A DNA stretch of 64,000 nt. Origin: Gnetum montanum (Eukaryota > Streptophyta > Gnetopsida > Gnetales > Gnetaceae). Where the stretch lies: positions 148,361 to 212,360 of the forward strand of contig MNCI01008018.1 of assembly GCA_015680685.1 (NCBI GenBank). The letters run 5' to 3'. The translations under genes and the position numbers were made by a program. A model generated the notes under the pieces. The model ran no database searches, was not told the origin of the DNA, and saw only the letters and a list, made by a program, of their open reading frames with translations. Of the stretch, positions 12,250 to 23,099 are shown piece after piece. Every line of letters begins with the position of its first letter. Positions within the stretch are counted from its first letter, which is position 1.

Positions 12250-13638
12250 GTCATTCCTAAATATACATATATAAAGTTATATGTATAGCTATTTTATAAA
12301 AAGGGGGATTTATGGACATTTCCAACTATAGTTTTTATTTATATAATTATAACTTTATGTGGAAGTTGTAACTTCCTAGCCTTAATCCATGATGTTTGTA
12401 ACCATTAAAAAGGGCACTTGTCAACTATAGCTTTTCTATCTCCACAATGGCCACTTGTCAACTAAATGGGACACGTGTCAGATGCAGCATTTTTATCTCT
12501 TTGGTGGTTGCAACCACCCAAAATTGTTGTAACTTACCTAATTTGTTGGGCAAGTAACCTCCTAACTTGTTGGGCAAGTAATCTCCTAATTGGTTAGGCC
12601 AAGTTACTTGGGAGAGAAGTTAGGTGAGATATTTTTGAATATGTAACTTACCTAACTACCTTTAAACCCTGTAAAAAGGCTTCAGGGGTCAATGGAAAAG
12701 GTCTCATACATCACACTTTGGAAGGCTACTAGTTAGCACTTAGGCTCTCACTTGAAGACACTTTGGGGTCTTGAGAAGAGCATTTGCAAAGAAGATTTGT
12801 AAAGACAATTGCTTGTAAGATGGCTTGCTAAAGGAAAGATTTCAGCCTCTTTGTCATGGTCCTATGAGTTATGTATTTTATTTTGTATTTCGTTTAAATT
12901 GTTTAGCTAGTGGTTTAGATAGTATCATCCTTGGCAAGTAATTTTGGGATTTTTAGATTGCTCTTANNNNNNNNNNNNNNNNNNNNNNNNNNNNNNNNNN
13001 NNNNNNNNNNNNNNNNNNNNNNNNNNNNNNNNNNNNNNNNNNNNNNNNNNNNNNNNNNNNNNNNNNNNNNNNNNNNNNNNNNNNNNNNNNNNNNNNNNNN
13101 NNNNNNNNNNNNNNNNNNNNNNNNNNNNNNNNNNNNNNNNNNNNNNNNNNNNNNNNNNNNNNNNNNNNNNNNNNNNNNNNNNNNNNNNNNNNNNNNNNNN
13201 NNNNNNNNNNNNNNNNNNNNNNNNNNNNNNNNNNNNNNNNNNNNNNNNNNNNNNNNNNNNNNNNNNNNNNNNNNNNNNNNNNNNNNNNNNNNNNNNNNNN
13301 NNNNNNNNNNNNNNNNNNNNNNNNNNNNNNNNNNNNNNNNNNNNNNNNNNNNNNNNNNNNNNNNNNNNNNNNNNNNNNNNNNNNNNNNNNNNNNNNNNNN
13401 NNNNNNNNNNNNNNNNNNNNNNNNNNNNNNNNNNNNNNNNNNNNNNNNNNNNNNNNNNNNNNNNNNNNNNNNNNNNNNNNNNNNNNNNNNNNNNNNNNNN
13501 NNNNNNNNNNNNNNNNNNNNNNNNNNNNNNNNNNNNNNNNNNNNNNNNNNNNNNNNNNNNNNNNNNNNNNNNNNNNNNNNNNNNNNNNNNNNNTTCGAGG
13601 ACACTCATTGGCGGTCACGTCCCAAACAGTCGCCAACA
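12250..13638 (+). repeat. LTR-like direct repeat, copy 2 (contains the assembly gap)
   Basis: Partner of 3400-4762. It has a local 27-bp duplication of TTGTTGGGCAAGTAAYCTCC at about 12538-12590, and its TATA-like box is mutated (CCTGTAAAAAGG). Bases 12967-13593 are N. The right edge ends GTCGCCAACA at 13638, immediately before the resumed Tat integrase frame. Confidence 0.6.
12967..13593. other. Assembly gap (run of N)
   Basis: 627 unresolved bases inside LTR-like repeat copy 2. Any reading frame crossing it is an artefact. Confidence 0.99.
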
Positions 13639-13959
13639 GAAGGTCAAAACAACAAGTTAAGATCCATAGACCTTAACTCCATAAAAAAAGAGCACATGCA
13701 CACGCTTGATCATATTAAATGGTATCAAGAAAAGCAAAGGAAAAAGCATCATCACAACCAACATTAACACCTAATCAAAAAAGGAAGCCTAGTCCTCAAG
13801 GCCATTCGCAAACCCACAAATAAATTCTCAACCAACTAGGAATGGCCTTTCCTAGTCACCAAGGCTTATGACGATGGAGCATTCAAGTTTGTTGATCAAG
13901 ATGAAAATGAGTTTGCCAATCCAATGAGCCATTCATACTTGAAGCCATACTACATCTAG
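13639..13959 (+). mobile_element. C-terminal end of the Tat integrase, displaced from the rest of pol
   Basis: Matches the integrase tail of Tat/gypsy pol: LDHIKWYQEKQRKK, KKGSLVLKAIRKP, KFSTN-EWPFLVTKAY, GAFKFVDQDENEF and SYLKPYY, ending at TAG. A stop (TAG) replaces the W of the conserved NWEGPY motif. The stretch between integrase part 1 (ending SLE at 10209) and this tail is occupied by foreign sequence, so the element was split by an insertion or by the assembly join. Confidence 0.85.
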
Positions 13960-13989
13960 CATGTAGCACCACACATCAATCAAGCAAGG

Positions 13990-14470
13990 TAAGAAACTCA
14001 TCTGCTACAATGCTAAACTAGCATAGCATTCATCCGCTACGATGCTAACCTAGCATAGTCCATCTACTACAATGCTCAACTAGCACAGGACTTGTCCGCT
14101 ATGATGCTAAACTACCATAACATTTTTTTGCTATGACGCTAAACTAGCATAGCACGTCTACTACGATGTTAAACTAGTGTAGTTTATCTACTATGATGTT
14201 GAATTGGCATAGCTCATCTACTACAACATGAAAACTAGCACACACACAATTTGTCTACTATGATGCTAAACTAACACAGCACATCTACTATGATGTTAAA
14301 CTGGCACAGTCATCCACTATGATGTCAAAAATGGCACAACTTATCTACTATGATGTTAATCTAGCATACAGTAGTCTACTAGGACTATAAACTAGCACAA
14401 CATTACCTGCTAGGACCTTAAAACTATGATCATAGTCTACTAGGACCTTAAACTAGTGAATCCATGATCT
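13990..14470 (+). repeat. Minisatellite of about 35-bp units behind the Tat pol
   Basis: About 13 degenerate copies of a unit centred on CTACTATGATGTTAAACTAG plus CAYAG. The best copies (for example 14004-14027) form an imperfect hairpin: GCTA-CAA-TGCTA-AAC-TAGCA-TAGC. It starts directly after the end of the Tat integrase. Tandem arrays in this 3' untranslated position are known for Tat/Ogre elements and can seed satellites. Confidence 0.85.
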
Positions 14471-14599
14471 GTCAAGACCTTGAACTAGGTTTGTAGTCCA
14501 TCACTGAAAATTCCTTCCATCCTCCTACAAGTGAGCAAGCAAGCATAACCCTTGCCCCCCTCCTACACCATGCTGGCATGCATGCTATAGTCCTAGAAT

Positions 14600-14850
14600 G
14601 AAGCACTTGTAGCATCTTTGCCCCTTGCAATTTTACTAGCTGTTTGAGCACTTGCAATAGGTGCAGCCTTTGGAGTACTTGCAACATCTTCATCCCCTGT
14701 AATTTTAGTAGATTTTTGAGCACTTACAATGGGTGAAAACTTTGGAGCACTTGCAACATCTTCACCCCTTGAAATTTTACTAGCTTTTTAAGTAGTTGCA
14801 ATGAGTGCAACCTTTGGGGCACTTGTAGCATCTTCACCCCCTATAAGTTT
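14600..14850. repeat. 72-bp tandem repeat, about 3.5 copies
   Basis: Anchors AGCATCTT or AACATCTT occur every 72 bp (14611, 14683, 14755, 14827). 72 is a multiple of 3. On the minus strand the units read as a 24-residue repeat with EDVASAPK and KASKISRG, broken by one stop. This suggests a low-complexity linker of a retroelement protein rather than non-coding satellite DNA. Confidence 0.8.
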
Positions 14851-15790
14851 TTTGGCATTTTTTATCTTATGTGGTTTTCTTTCCTTACCAAAGTTGTTTT
14901 TGTAGGATGAACCCCCAGGTTATCATGCAAAGATGCCTCTCATCGTAATGGCAAGTCACCACATTGCTTTGATGTGCATGATCAAGCTAACTAAGCTTTC
15001 CAAGAGTGCACATCCCCCTCAACTCATTATAACCTACTCACATCTACTCCTACATCTAGATACCCTTCCATTCTTCACATAGCAAAGTTGGCAAACCCTT
15101 GTGATGCATGTGTTGTGACCACACAGCACCCTCTTCACATATCTCATCAAACATGAAGCTTCCCAAGGTGGACATAACATAAGTCATCTTGTGGAAAGCC
15201 TCTGTTGAATAGTCAAATCCAAAGTAAATGTAACATAAGTCATCCTGGGGAGGAAACACCTATTGTACAGACACCATACATTTCATCAATGATGAAGTGA
15301 AGCCCATCTAGTAACATGGAATTCACTTAACAGGAAGCATTTCACTTCGCAATAAGCATTCATAAAAACACATTGCCAAGCAATCAAGTGGAAAAGTAGT
15401 TTTGCAACTGGCCCAGCCCTAAACCTACACCTTGACTCTTTCATGAGCACTCCGATAAGAGGTCAACATTTTCAAGGGCAAGCCACTCTAGTTCCAAGGT
15501 CACCATCAACTGTGGCATCATAATACCCCACTTGCACCTTATCTTCCCCTTTTAATCCCTAGCACATCGCCTATGCCTTCTCCTGTTTCTCACCTACTAT
15601 CTAGCATCCCATTGTCCATAGCAGTCTTGAGCATAATTCAACAACATCCAATAAGGCACTAAAAAGTGATGTTGATGCCAAACTTGCTATGGTGTATTGT
15701 GGTTCTTTATCAATGTCTCTTATGCCAATCCTCCAAATGTCAATAAAGAGGGGCCAATGAAACACCACAAAATCTAGATCATAACATCCT
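14851..15790. other. Unassigned retroelement-like sequence
   Basis: No family motif found on either strand. A near-duplicate phrase around GACATAACATAAGTCATC (about 15171-15188) and GTAACATAAGTCATCCTG recurs 55-60 bp apart. An acceptor-like TTGTTTTTGTAG|G lies at about 14894-14905. Confidence 0.3.
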
Positions 15791-16560
15791 GACTACAAAT
15801 TTTTCTAAGTGCTGGGACTATGCTCTCCACTACCCTAGAGCATATTTAGCATCTCATGAAGAGTGTAGTCAACATGAAGGCTAGTTTTGCAATTTTTTCT
15901 AAGTGTCAACACAAAGCCAGTTGCTACAAATTTTTCTAAGTGTTGGGGCTATGCTCTTCACTGCCCTAGAGCATAGTCAACCTCTCATGAAGAGTGTAAT
16001 TAGCATGAAGGCCCAATTTTCATAGATTTTTTTCCAAGTGATGGGACTATGGTCACCCCTAGTCAAGAGCATAGTCAACCTCTCATGAAGAGCGTAATTA
16101 GCATGAAGGTCCAATTTTCATAGATTTTTTTCCAATTGTTGGGACTATGGTCACCCCTAGTTAAGAGCATAGTCAACCTTTCATGAAGAGTGTAATTAGC
16201 ATGAAGGCCCAATTTTCATAGATTTTTTTCCAAGTGTTGGGACTATGGTCACCCCTAGTCAAGAGCATAGTCAACCTCTCATGAAGAGCGTAATAAACAT
16301 GAAGGCCTAATTTTCATAGATTTTTTTCCAAGTGTTGGGACTATGGTCACCCCTAGTCAAGAGCATAGTCAACCTCTCATGAAGAGTGTAATTAGCATGA
16401 AGGCCCAATTTTCATAGATTTTTTTCCAAGTTTTGGGACTATGGTCACCCCTAGTCAAGAGCATAGTCAACCTCCATAGTCAGCACATAGCCATTTTTTG
16501 TAAATTTTTCTAAGTTTCGGACTACACTCTCCCCTAGTCCAAAGCATAGTCAAGTGTAGT
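15790..16560 (+). repeat. 98-bp satellite-like tandem array
   Basis: The anchor GCATAGTCAACC recurs at 15971, 16069, 16167, 16265, 16363 and 16461, exactly 98 bp apart. A diverged leading copy is at 15840 (131 bp away). Neighbouring units differ at only a few sites. The unit holds GGGACTATGGTCACCCCTAG and CTCATGAAGAG. Single diverged units at 5840-5950 and 16700-16750 show that the array arose inside sequence shared by both ends of the Tat element. Confidence 0.92.
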
Positions 16561-17337
16561 CAGCAAGAACAACCTCTAGTAGCCTCCATAATGTAGCATC
16601 AACACTCAGCTCAGCTCCAACTCATCTTTGGTAAGCATAGTTAGCAAAATGCATCTTTTTGTATCTCCATTTTGGCCCCAAAATTGTAACTATGCTTAAT
16701 CCCATGCAAGATAGTGAAGAGCATAGTCTCAAAGTGTAGTCTCTAGAAATTTATTTTTTATGTACCTTGTGGTCCTCTTGACACATACACATGCAATTGG
16801 TAGTGTAGTCACAATCTTGTAGTCTTGCAGAGTCTGACAAAGCATAGCAAAGCACAACACCGTCAGCACCATTAGTACACCACATGAATAGTGACTATGC
16901 TCAATGTAGTCCTAACCATTCCCTTTGTCATGTGGTAGTCATCCCACGTTTCTTGCTAGCCCTAAGCCTATAAATACCCTCATCATCAACATTTTCAAGG
17001 TTGGTAAAAAATTTGTGTTGCAAAAAAATCTAGGTTGGTAAAATTCAAGGTTGGTTATTCTCTTAGTGTGAGCAAATCTAAGGAGCACATAGGAGAGAAC
17101 CATAGGCATATTGACAAAGTTGTAGATCACCGCAACCCACTGCAATCCACCAAAACATTGTAGCCCATGATACACCATGGAAATCAACCTAGCAAATGTA
17201 GACACCTCGATAAAACACTAGTCTTTATGACTAGACACTCCCAAGACTATGACTATGATATCCACTATGCCGGTTGTACATCATGTACCTTCTAACCCCT
17301 TTTGGTGTTAACTACGCTCAACACCATTTAGGGTGGT

Positions 17338-17378
<41 letters not shown>

Positions 17379-17740
17379 AAATTTTTAGCATTTTATTTGC
17401 ATTTTTCACTATTTCACCACATAGTCACATCCAAAACTATGCTTGGGCAACAATCTCCATGCATTGGCACCCTCATTTTTACCAAAAATCTTGACCATGC
17501 TCGACACCATTAACACCATTGACAATGCCCAAACACTTAGCACCATTTCACATCAACATCGCAACTAACCACACTACACTTTGGTTGCATCTAGTAAGTC
17601 CCTGTTTGATCAACAAGACCATTCAGGGTGTCCCATCTCTAGCTCTAGCAGGCCCTCACATGGACTCAAGGGTAGACTATTTGTCCATGGACCTCAATGT
17701 TATAGTTGTTGACATTTTCAATCGTTACAACCATGGTTAA
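16561..17740. other. Probable 3' end of the Tat element, no gene
   Basis: AT-rich, with repeated TATGCTC or CATAGTC phrases. It contains the CT microsatellite at 17341-17372. No coding motif seen. Confidence 0.3.
17341..17372. repeat. (CT)16 microsatellite
   Basis: Uninterrupted CT dinucleotides, followed by ATC. Confidence 0.97.
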
Positions 17741-19071
17741 GACATCTGTGCAAGAGAAAATAATATCAATCCATGGCTACATCCAAGGGTTCATGCATCC
17801 CTTATTTTCATCCTTGGATCTACCTCCTTAAGTTGGACACTCGAGAGTATGTTTGATATTTATCATTGAATAGTTTAAGCATTGTACTCCATTGTCTAAT
17901 GGATTCTAGTTTTAGGGACTGGTACCAACTCTCTGGTTCCTTAATGAGTTTCCTTGAGAATAGCTTAAGCTTTTTCTAATCATTCTCCACATTTTTCAAG
18001 GAACATGCATTGTGAAAGACCTAAGATGGTTCTATGGATCTGAGTTATATCCCCCTTTAAACTTGAAAATATTATTCATGTCTAGCTTCTTAATTCAACT
18101 ATCCTTTACGTTCCTTGTAGAAATTCTCACTACCTTTGTGATGTTCAGCATGCTTCAAGTGGCAAGCAAAGGCTCATCATAACTGTGCCCTCTATGGTGG
18201 TCATGGTGCCTATGATGTCCTCTACTACCCCTACTTTCATGATGATGGATGTTCCTTGAATGCCCACACCCCTGATCTTGACTTACCTAATAGACTCTAT
18301 GATCATTTCAATCTAGTCAGTCACCTCCATCATGATTATGCCCTTTACAGTTGCGTTCAGAGCTAGAAGAGGAAGAAGATGATGACAAAGGTGAAGAGGA
18401 AGGAAGACTAGCATCACCATGATGCCTACTACCCTCTCTTCAGTGGTCACAACTATGATCATGATTGTGATGCTTATCCTCATCCCTATCATGACCTGCC
18501 TCCTTAGATCCCTTTTGATCATGGAATCCATTCTTGCTAGAGCCAGGATTGTGGATAGTAAACTGTAAGTTCTGGTTTTGGCCTTCTTGGCCAAATTCAA
18601 AGAGAGGAATGTCATTGAATGGAGAGCCCTTATAAAAGAAGCCCTCACCATCTCTTTTGTATAGTAGGAATGAAGAGCCATTATACCATTTCCCCTTTGC
18701 AGTTTCATAACACTTCTCTTGATGCTAATCCCTTTTACATTGTGCATCTATGGGATTGTACTCCCTAGTACCACTATCCTACACAACATATTCAATTGAA
18801 ATCCTTATAGATCCAACCTCATAAGAGAGTGTTGGAGCATCGCAAGAATGGATCAATTAGGTGGCAACAAAATGTTGCCCTCCAAGTCCCACCACTGCAT
18901 CTATCCATCTTGGTATAGGACAAAGGTGAAGTTGAACACATACCCATCAAGATGAGCATATACTACCCTGTATTGGTGGGGCACTTATTGATCTATTTTT
19001 TAATTTTTTGGCCAATTTGATGTTCGCTCAAACTTAAATGAAGAATCACTTTTGTGAGAAGAAGAAGACAT
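17740..19071 (-). mobile_element. GATATC-family (Athila-like) gag relic, copy B
   Basis: Minus-strand gag. ATG at 19069-19071 begins MSSSSHKSDSS, close to the MSSSSHKSTSP start of copy C (33508). It continues with LEGNILLPP (copy C: LEGNIVLPP). The nucleotide sequence at 17760-18300 matches copy C at 32275-32700 block by block (for example TTATTCATGTCTA, GAATTCTCAC, ATGCTTCAAG). Many stops and shifts. Its 5' LTR follows at 19236. No protease or RT part is attached downstream, so the copy is truncated. Confidence 0.8.
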
Positions 19072-19214
19072 TCTAGGATTAGAAAAAATAAAACTTAGTG
19101 TGCTTTGTTATAATTTTTTTTATTATTTTGACATATGATGTGACCTTAAGGTTCATTCCAACAATGTTAAATGGTTTTCACTAAGTTCCTAAATAGCACA
19201 CGTATCAAACAAAA

Positions 19215-20045
19215 GATCCTTGGCAATAGTGTCAATGATGAGCAACAAATACCCTTACATTCAACCATATGAATCACAAGTGTTCACACTTGATCTAGTC
19301 AAATTCTATAGACCTTAAGTCTTCAAGTACAGTAGTTCTAGGAAGTGAAGTCTAATCATCACACTTGTTATCTTCCCAATTACACTTGTGAAACACAAGG
19401 GTATGGTTAACTGCAACTAAGGCATCTAATTTTTGTCATTGCTTATGTTTTATGTTCTTGGTGCTTAAAATAAAGGAATGAAGTAATTTTTAATGGCTAA
19501 TTTAATCTAACTAATTAATATCTAACTAATCCTAACATAAGTATCTAGTTCCACTTTTTGTACACATCCTGAACACGTATAATGTTGTTGAGTTACCAAA
19601 CGTTAAGCATTGTTGGGATTACCAAGTGTCATCTGCATGCTCAAAGTAGTCATACTTATGTGTTTAATTAATTACTATTTAGCTTAGCTAACTTAGCTTA
19701 GCTTAATTACTTGAAAGCATTAAATAAAATTGTATAAAACATTAAATGCATAAATAAAATATTTAATCTAGCCAAAGTGCTACAAGGTTTATTAGAAAGC
19801 TCATATTTATTGCTACACACACTACCATGCTCAAGTACAGTAGTGCTCAAATAAATATCTATACACTTAATGACTCCTACTGTGAGCACTTGGGAAAATA
19901 TTCTAACTTTAGGTAAGAAAAACTACAAGAGCTCTGTTATGCTATGACAAAACTTATGCCCAAACCATGCACCCAAGTGCTATATTTATAGGCTAGCACA
20001 TATCCTGCAACATTGCCTTTGTGCCCTCAATATCAGAGCCAAACA
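19215..20045 (-). repeat. 5' LTR and degenerate primer site of copy B
   Basis: TGATGAG begins at 19236 (plus coordinates), preceded by GATCCTTGGCAATAGTGTCA (19215-19234), a decayed form of the tRNA-Asp-type primer site at 33636-33654. The interior shares TTACCAAACG, TACTATTTAGCTTAG, CAAGGTTTATTAGAAAG and GACTCCTACTG with the LTRs at 27747 and 33656, and has TATATTTATAGG (TATA box on minus). The right edge near 20045 is an estimate. Confidence 0.7.
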
Positions 20046-20329
20046 AAATACAATTCATCAATCATTGTTCCAAGAAAGCCACTTAAAGAAAGACCAAAGA
20101 AGACATGAAAAAAAATTATCAAAGATGATTTGAAAAAACTTGAAATAAACAATGATCTAATACTTCATAGGGATAAATGATGAAGATAAACTCATGTATA
20201 AGACCCCATTTTGTTGGGACAATACAAGGATGATGATGATGATGATAAAATTGAAAAGAAGCTTGATAAAAGGCAAAAAAAAAAAAAAAGGACTCATCCT
20301 TGTTGGCAAAGTTTTAATTACTAGGAAGA
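20046..20329. other. Junction sequence, no feature recognised
   Basis: AT-rich. Contains GGATGATGATGATGATGATA (20230-20249) and a poly(A) patch at 20276-20289. Confidence 0.3.
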
Positions 20330-21328
20330 TGCTTCAATCAACTTATTTTCATTAATCTAATTATTAGTATCCTTCTAAAACTTCTTATAATAGAATTGAT
20401 TGTATTATTTGTTAATTTTTCAAATTTGCTAAGTAGCATAGAAATGGATTTTTCAAAGTTGCTTGGGATATTTACACTACTAGCAAGAAAGATGGAGGAC
20501 TTGGCCTTGTTAATTATTATAACCAAGGTATTTCTCTTGTAAAAAAATGAATTACAAAGTATATTGATGGAGATGATGTTTGGATAGCACTTTTAGAAAA
20601 TATACTTATACAAGAAAAATGTAAAAATAATAATAGTTTATCTTCTGATAACTTTCTTTACTATCTTCTTTTTCTTTAGGCCATTTCTATTCCTAGTCCT
20701 CTGATTCTTAAATAAATTTACAAGACATGATGTAAGCTTAATAAATATTGGAATTATAATCATATTATAGTTTTAGAAGATATGCTTAAGCAAATTAGCC
20801 CATGATAGCTTCCTTTTAATGTAGGAGCTTGAGCTATTAATGCATCTAGATTGTGTACCACTTGGAGAAAATTTGATATCACTTTGGTTTCTTATTTACA
20901 TATGCATGATAGATGAATTACTTGGAATGAAGCTTATAGAATATATGCTTTGAATAGAAAGAGGAAAAATAATTTTGAAAATTTAATTTTTAATGTTAAG
21001 AATTTATTTAAAGTTAATGATAGTTTGCATCAGGCCTTTTCAAATATTGTTTTAGAATGATGGTAGATTTTTTTTCCTTTTAATTTAAAAGTTACTCACG
21101 ATATTATTACAAAGAATGATTTTATTCATAACAAATTTAGTAAGGCCTAAACAATATAATTATCTTTGCATTTTTAAATGAGGAAAATAAAAGATATTTG
21201 AAAAGCTCTTACCTTTCAAAAAATTCATGTTTTTTATAGTGTCTTATTCATCAAGGTCTTCTTATTGTTACTTATCTCAAACATATGAGAATTGTGTCTT
21301 CTCAATGTCATCTTTATGGAAGTGAAGA

Positions 21329-21374
<46 letters not shown>

Positions 21375-21600
21375 GAGTGTCTTGTTCCATAGCATGCTTG
21401 GAAATGGATATCCAAAATTTACAAAAACTTTCAACTAAACATCAAGGATATCATTCTTGATAATTAACTTGCTTTTTCTACTTCTTTTCTTTACATTTGG
21501 AAGTTTCTTCAACTACTTGTTCTCTATTCTATTTGGAAGCTTTGGTGTGTAATTATTTGCTAGTAGAAGAGCATAACTATGACCCCTCTTTAGGAGTTAA
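20330..21600 (+). mobile_element. LINE (L1-type) ORF2 C-terminal part, decayed
   Basis: Plus frames contain AWDIYTTSKKDGGLGLVNYY (about 20464-20523), the post-RT motif of plant L1 ORF2 (W...PKxxGGLGLxN). Near the end they hold SSQCHLYGSEDSFSL and FECLVP-HAWKW (21300-21410), the C-terminal CxxC...ExxxHLFxxCxxAxxxW zinc-like motif. There are many stops. The RT core is not attached to this copy. Confidence 0.75.
21332..21370. repeat. (TC)n microsatellite inside the LINE
   Basis: About 19 TC repeats between the CxxC and CxxA parts of the LINE C-terminal motif. The repeat expanded within the decayed element. Confidence 0.97.
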
Positions 21601-21769
21601 GTATGATATTTTCAAAGACATCACTTTTAAGCTATAGCTTCAAGTGAAAAAATTTTCGTTAAAAGTTAAATAATTAATGTTTTTTTTTATTTTGGAGGAC
21701 AAAGATGAAAATATTTTAGCTTCTATTACTATTTAATCCTTATTTTTGATTGATGTAATTTTTTTATTT

Positions 21770-22060
21770 TTTGAGAAAATTTTCTCCATCTCTTTACAAG
21801 AAATCCTTTAGTAAGAAGTGAACTCGTGACAACACTTCTACAGAAGGGCAAGGTATGATTCTTTTCCTATCCCACAAGTGAGGTTTTTTAGGATTGATTA
21901 TAAGGATGAAAACTTAAAAAGGAATCCCCAAAATCATTGGGCTTTTTCTTGAGTCTTTCTCTTCATTTACTCAATGTACTCTAATTTTTTAACATTATTA
22001 TTCATTTTTTTCAGATCCAACATCTTCTTCCTTCCCCTTCCCACCCAACGCACCCAAAAA
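21770..22060 (+). repeat. SINE-like dispersed repeat, copy 1
   Basis: About 280 bp matching 24640-24930 in the same orientation. Shared blocks are TCTCTTTACAAGAAATYYTT, GTAAGGATGAAAACTTAAAA and TTTTCTTKAGTCTTTCTCTT. A B-box-like AAGGTATGATTCTTTTCC (copy 2: AAGGTTTGATCCTTTTCT) resembles GGTTCGATCC of tRNA-derived SINEs. The 3' part is T-rich. The SINE identity is an inference. Confidence 0.5.
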
Positions 22061-22179
22061 AAAAGACCTCTTTCTTACCTTCTTTCAAAATTAATACCTA
22101 GTAATAATAGTTCATTATCCCTAATAATAGTTCATTAAGACCTCTTTCTTTCCTTCTTTCAAACAATGCTTTTCTCCAT

Positions 22180-22985
22180 AGATTTCTTTGAAGCTATAGG
22201 CATGGATGGATGTTTATTTGGGTTTTATAAACATTTTTGGAAGATTATTTAGAAGGATTTTGGTGATGTGGTATTTAAATTTTGGATAACAAGGAAGATC
22301 AAATTGAAATAAAATTTTACTTGAATGGTTCTACTACCAAAAACAAAGGATGCCATTAATATTACTAATTATCAACCTCTCTGCTTATGCAATTTTCTCT
22401 ATAAAATTTATTCAAAACTTCTAATGCTTCCACTGCAAAAGATGATGCCTCATTTAGTTGCTAAATAATAAGTAGGTTTGGTAGAAGGAAGATACATCTT
22501 AGATCAAGTGATTTTGGTGTAAGAAATTCTTCATTCATCCTATTTGTAAAAGGAGCCTAACATTGTCTTAAAGTTTAATATTTCAAAAGTTTATGATACA
22601 ATTAATTAAATCTATATGAAAGCTATGCTACAAAAAATTGGCTTTCCTAATCATTGGATACAATAGCTTGAGGACTACTACTAATGATCTAAATTTTCTA
22701 TTCTTATCAATGGATTTTTTTTTCTTTAGAAATTTTTTGTCTTCAAATAGGTTACAATAAGGAGATACTATTTCTCACTTTCTTTTTATCTTACCTATGA
22801 AGGATTTGGGATCCTCCATTAAAAAATTAAAACATGATAACATTATAAAAGGCATCTAGCCTGGTTTTGTTTACAATTCTTTCACACATACTCAATTTAT
22901 CAATACATCTTTATGTTCTCTAATGGGAATCATAATTTGTAGCAAACTTGCATACATCACTCTTAGAGTGTTTAAATGTCTTTAG
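22180..22985 (+). mobile_element. LINE (L1-type) reverse transcriptase core, decayed
   Basis: Broken plus frames follow plant L1 RT order: TKDAINITNYQPLCLCNFLY (IPK...DYRPISLCNV type), GLVEGRYILDQVIL, then FNISKVYDTIN. That last motif is motif A, with the catalytic Asp of LDxSKAYD changed to Asn. KIGFPNHWIQ and an SFLILING-like motif follow. The catalytic FxDD box reads QFINTSL (about 22903-22923), so it is inactive. It continues at 23696 after an inserted LTR. Confidence 0.85.
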
Positions 22986-22989
22986 TTTA

Positions 22990-23090
22990 AGAATCAACTA
23001 AGCACCCGTGGATGTAGTGCAATGGCCAAGACATACATCTCTCAATTGGAAGATTATGGATTCATTTCCTACCTCTACTCATGGATGTGG
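22990..23090 (+). repeat. tRNA-like sequence, possible SINE head
   Basis: TGTAGTGCAATGGCCAAGAC (23014-23033) looks like a Pol III A box region (TGTAGTGTAATGG type). GGATTCATTTCC, about 40 bases on, resembles a B box with three mismatches. The arms do not fold cleanly, so at best it is a tRNA pseudogene or SINE remnant. Confidence 0.35.
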
Positions 23091-23099
23091 TAGTAATGA

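Noticed and set aside
12915-13767. Long open frames across 12.9-13.7 kb on both strands
   Set aside because: They are created by the N run; only the ends have real codons.
13990-16560. CRISPR-like arrays
   Set aside because: Units are contiguous and degenerate, without unique spacers; the setting is a plant retroelement.
18313-18747. 144-codon Met/Ile-rich minus frame
   Set aside because: The nucleotide match to gag of copy C shows that this is gag sequence with decayed frames; the Met/Ile-rich frame as such is not a separate protein.
23008-23080. Functional tRNA gene
   Set aside because: A and B boxes are only approximate and the cloverleaf does not fold; kept only as a possible SINE head.
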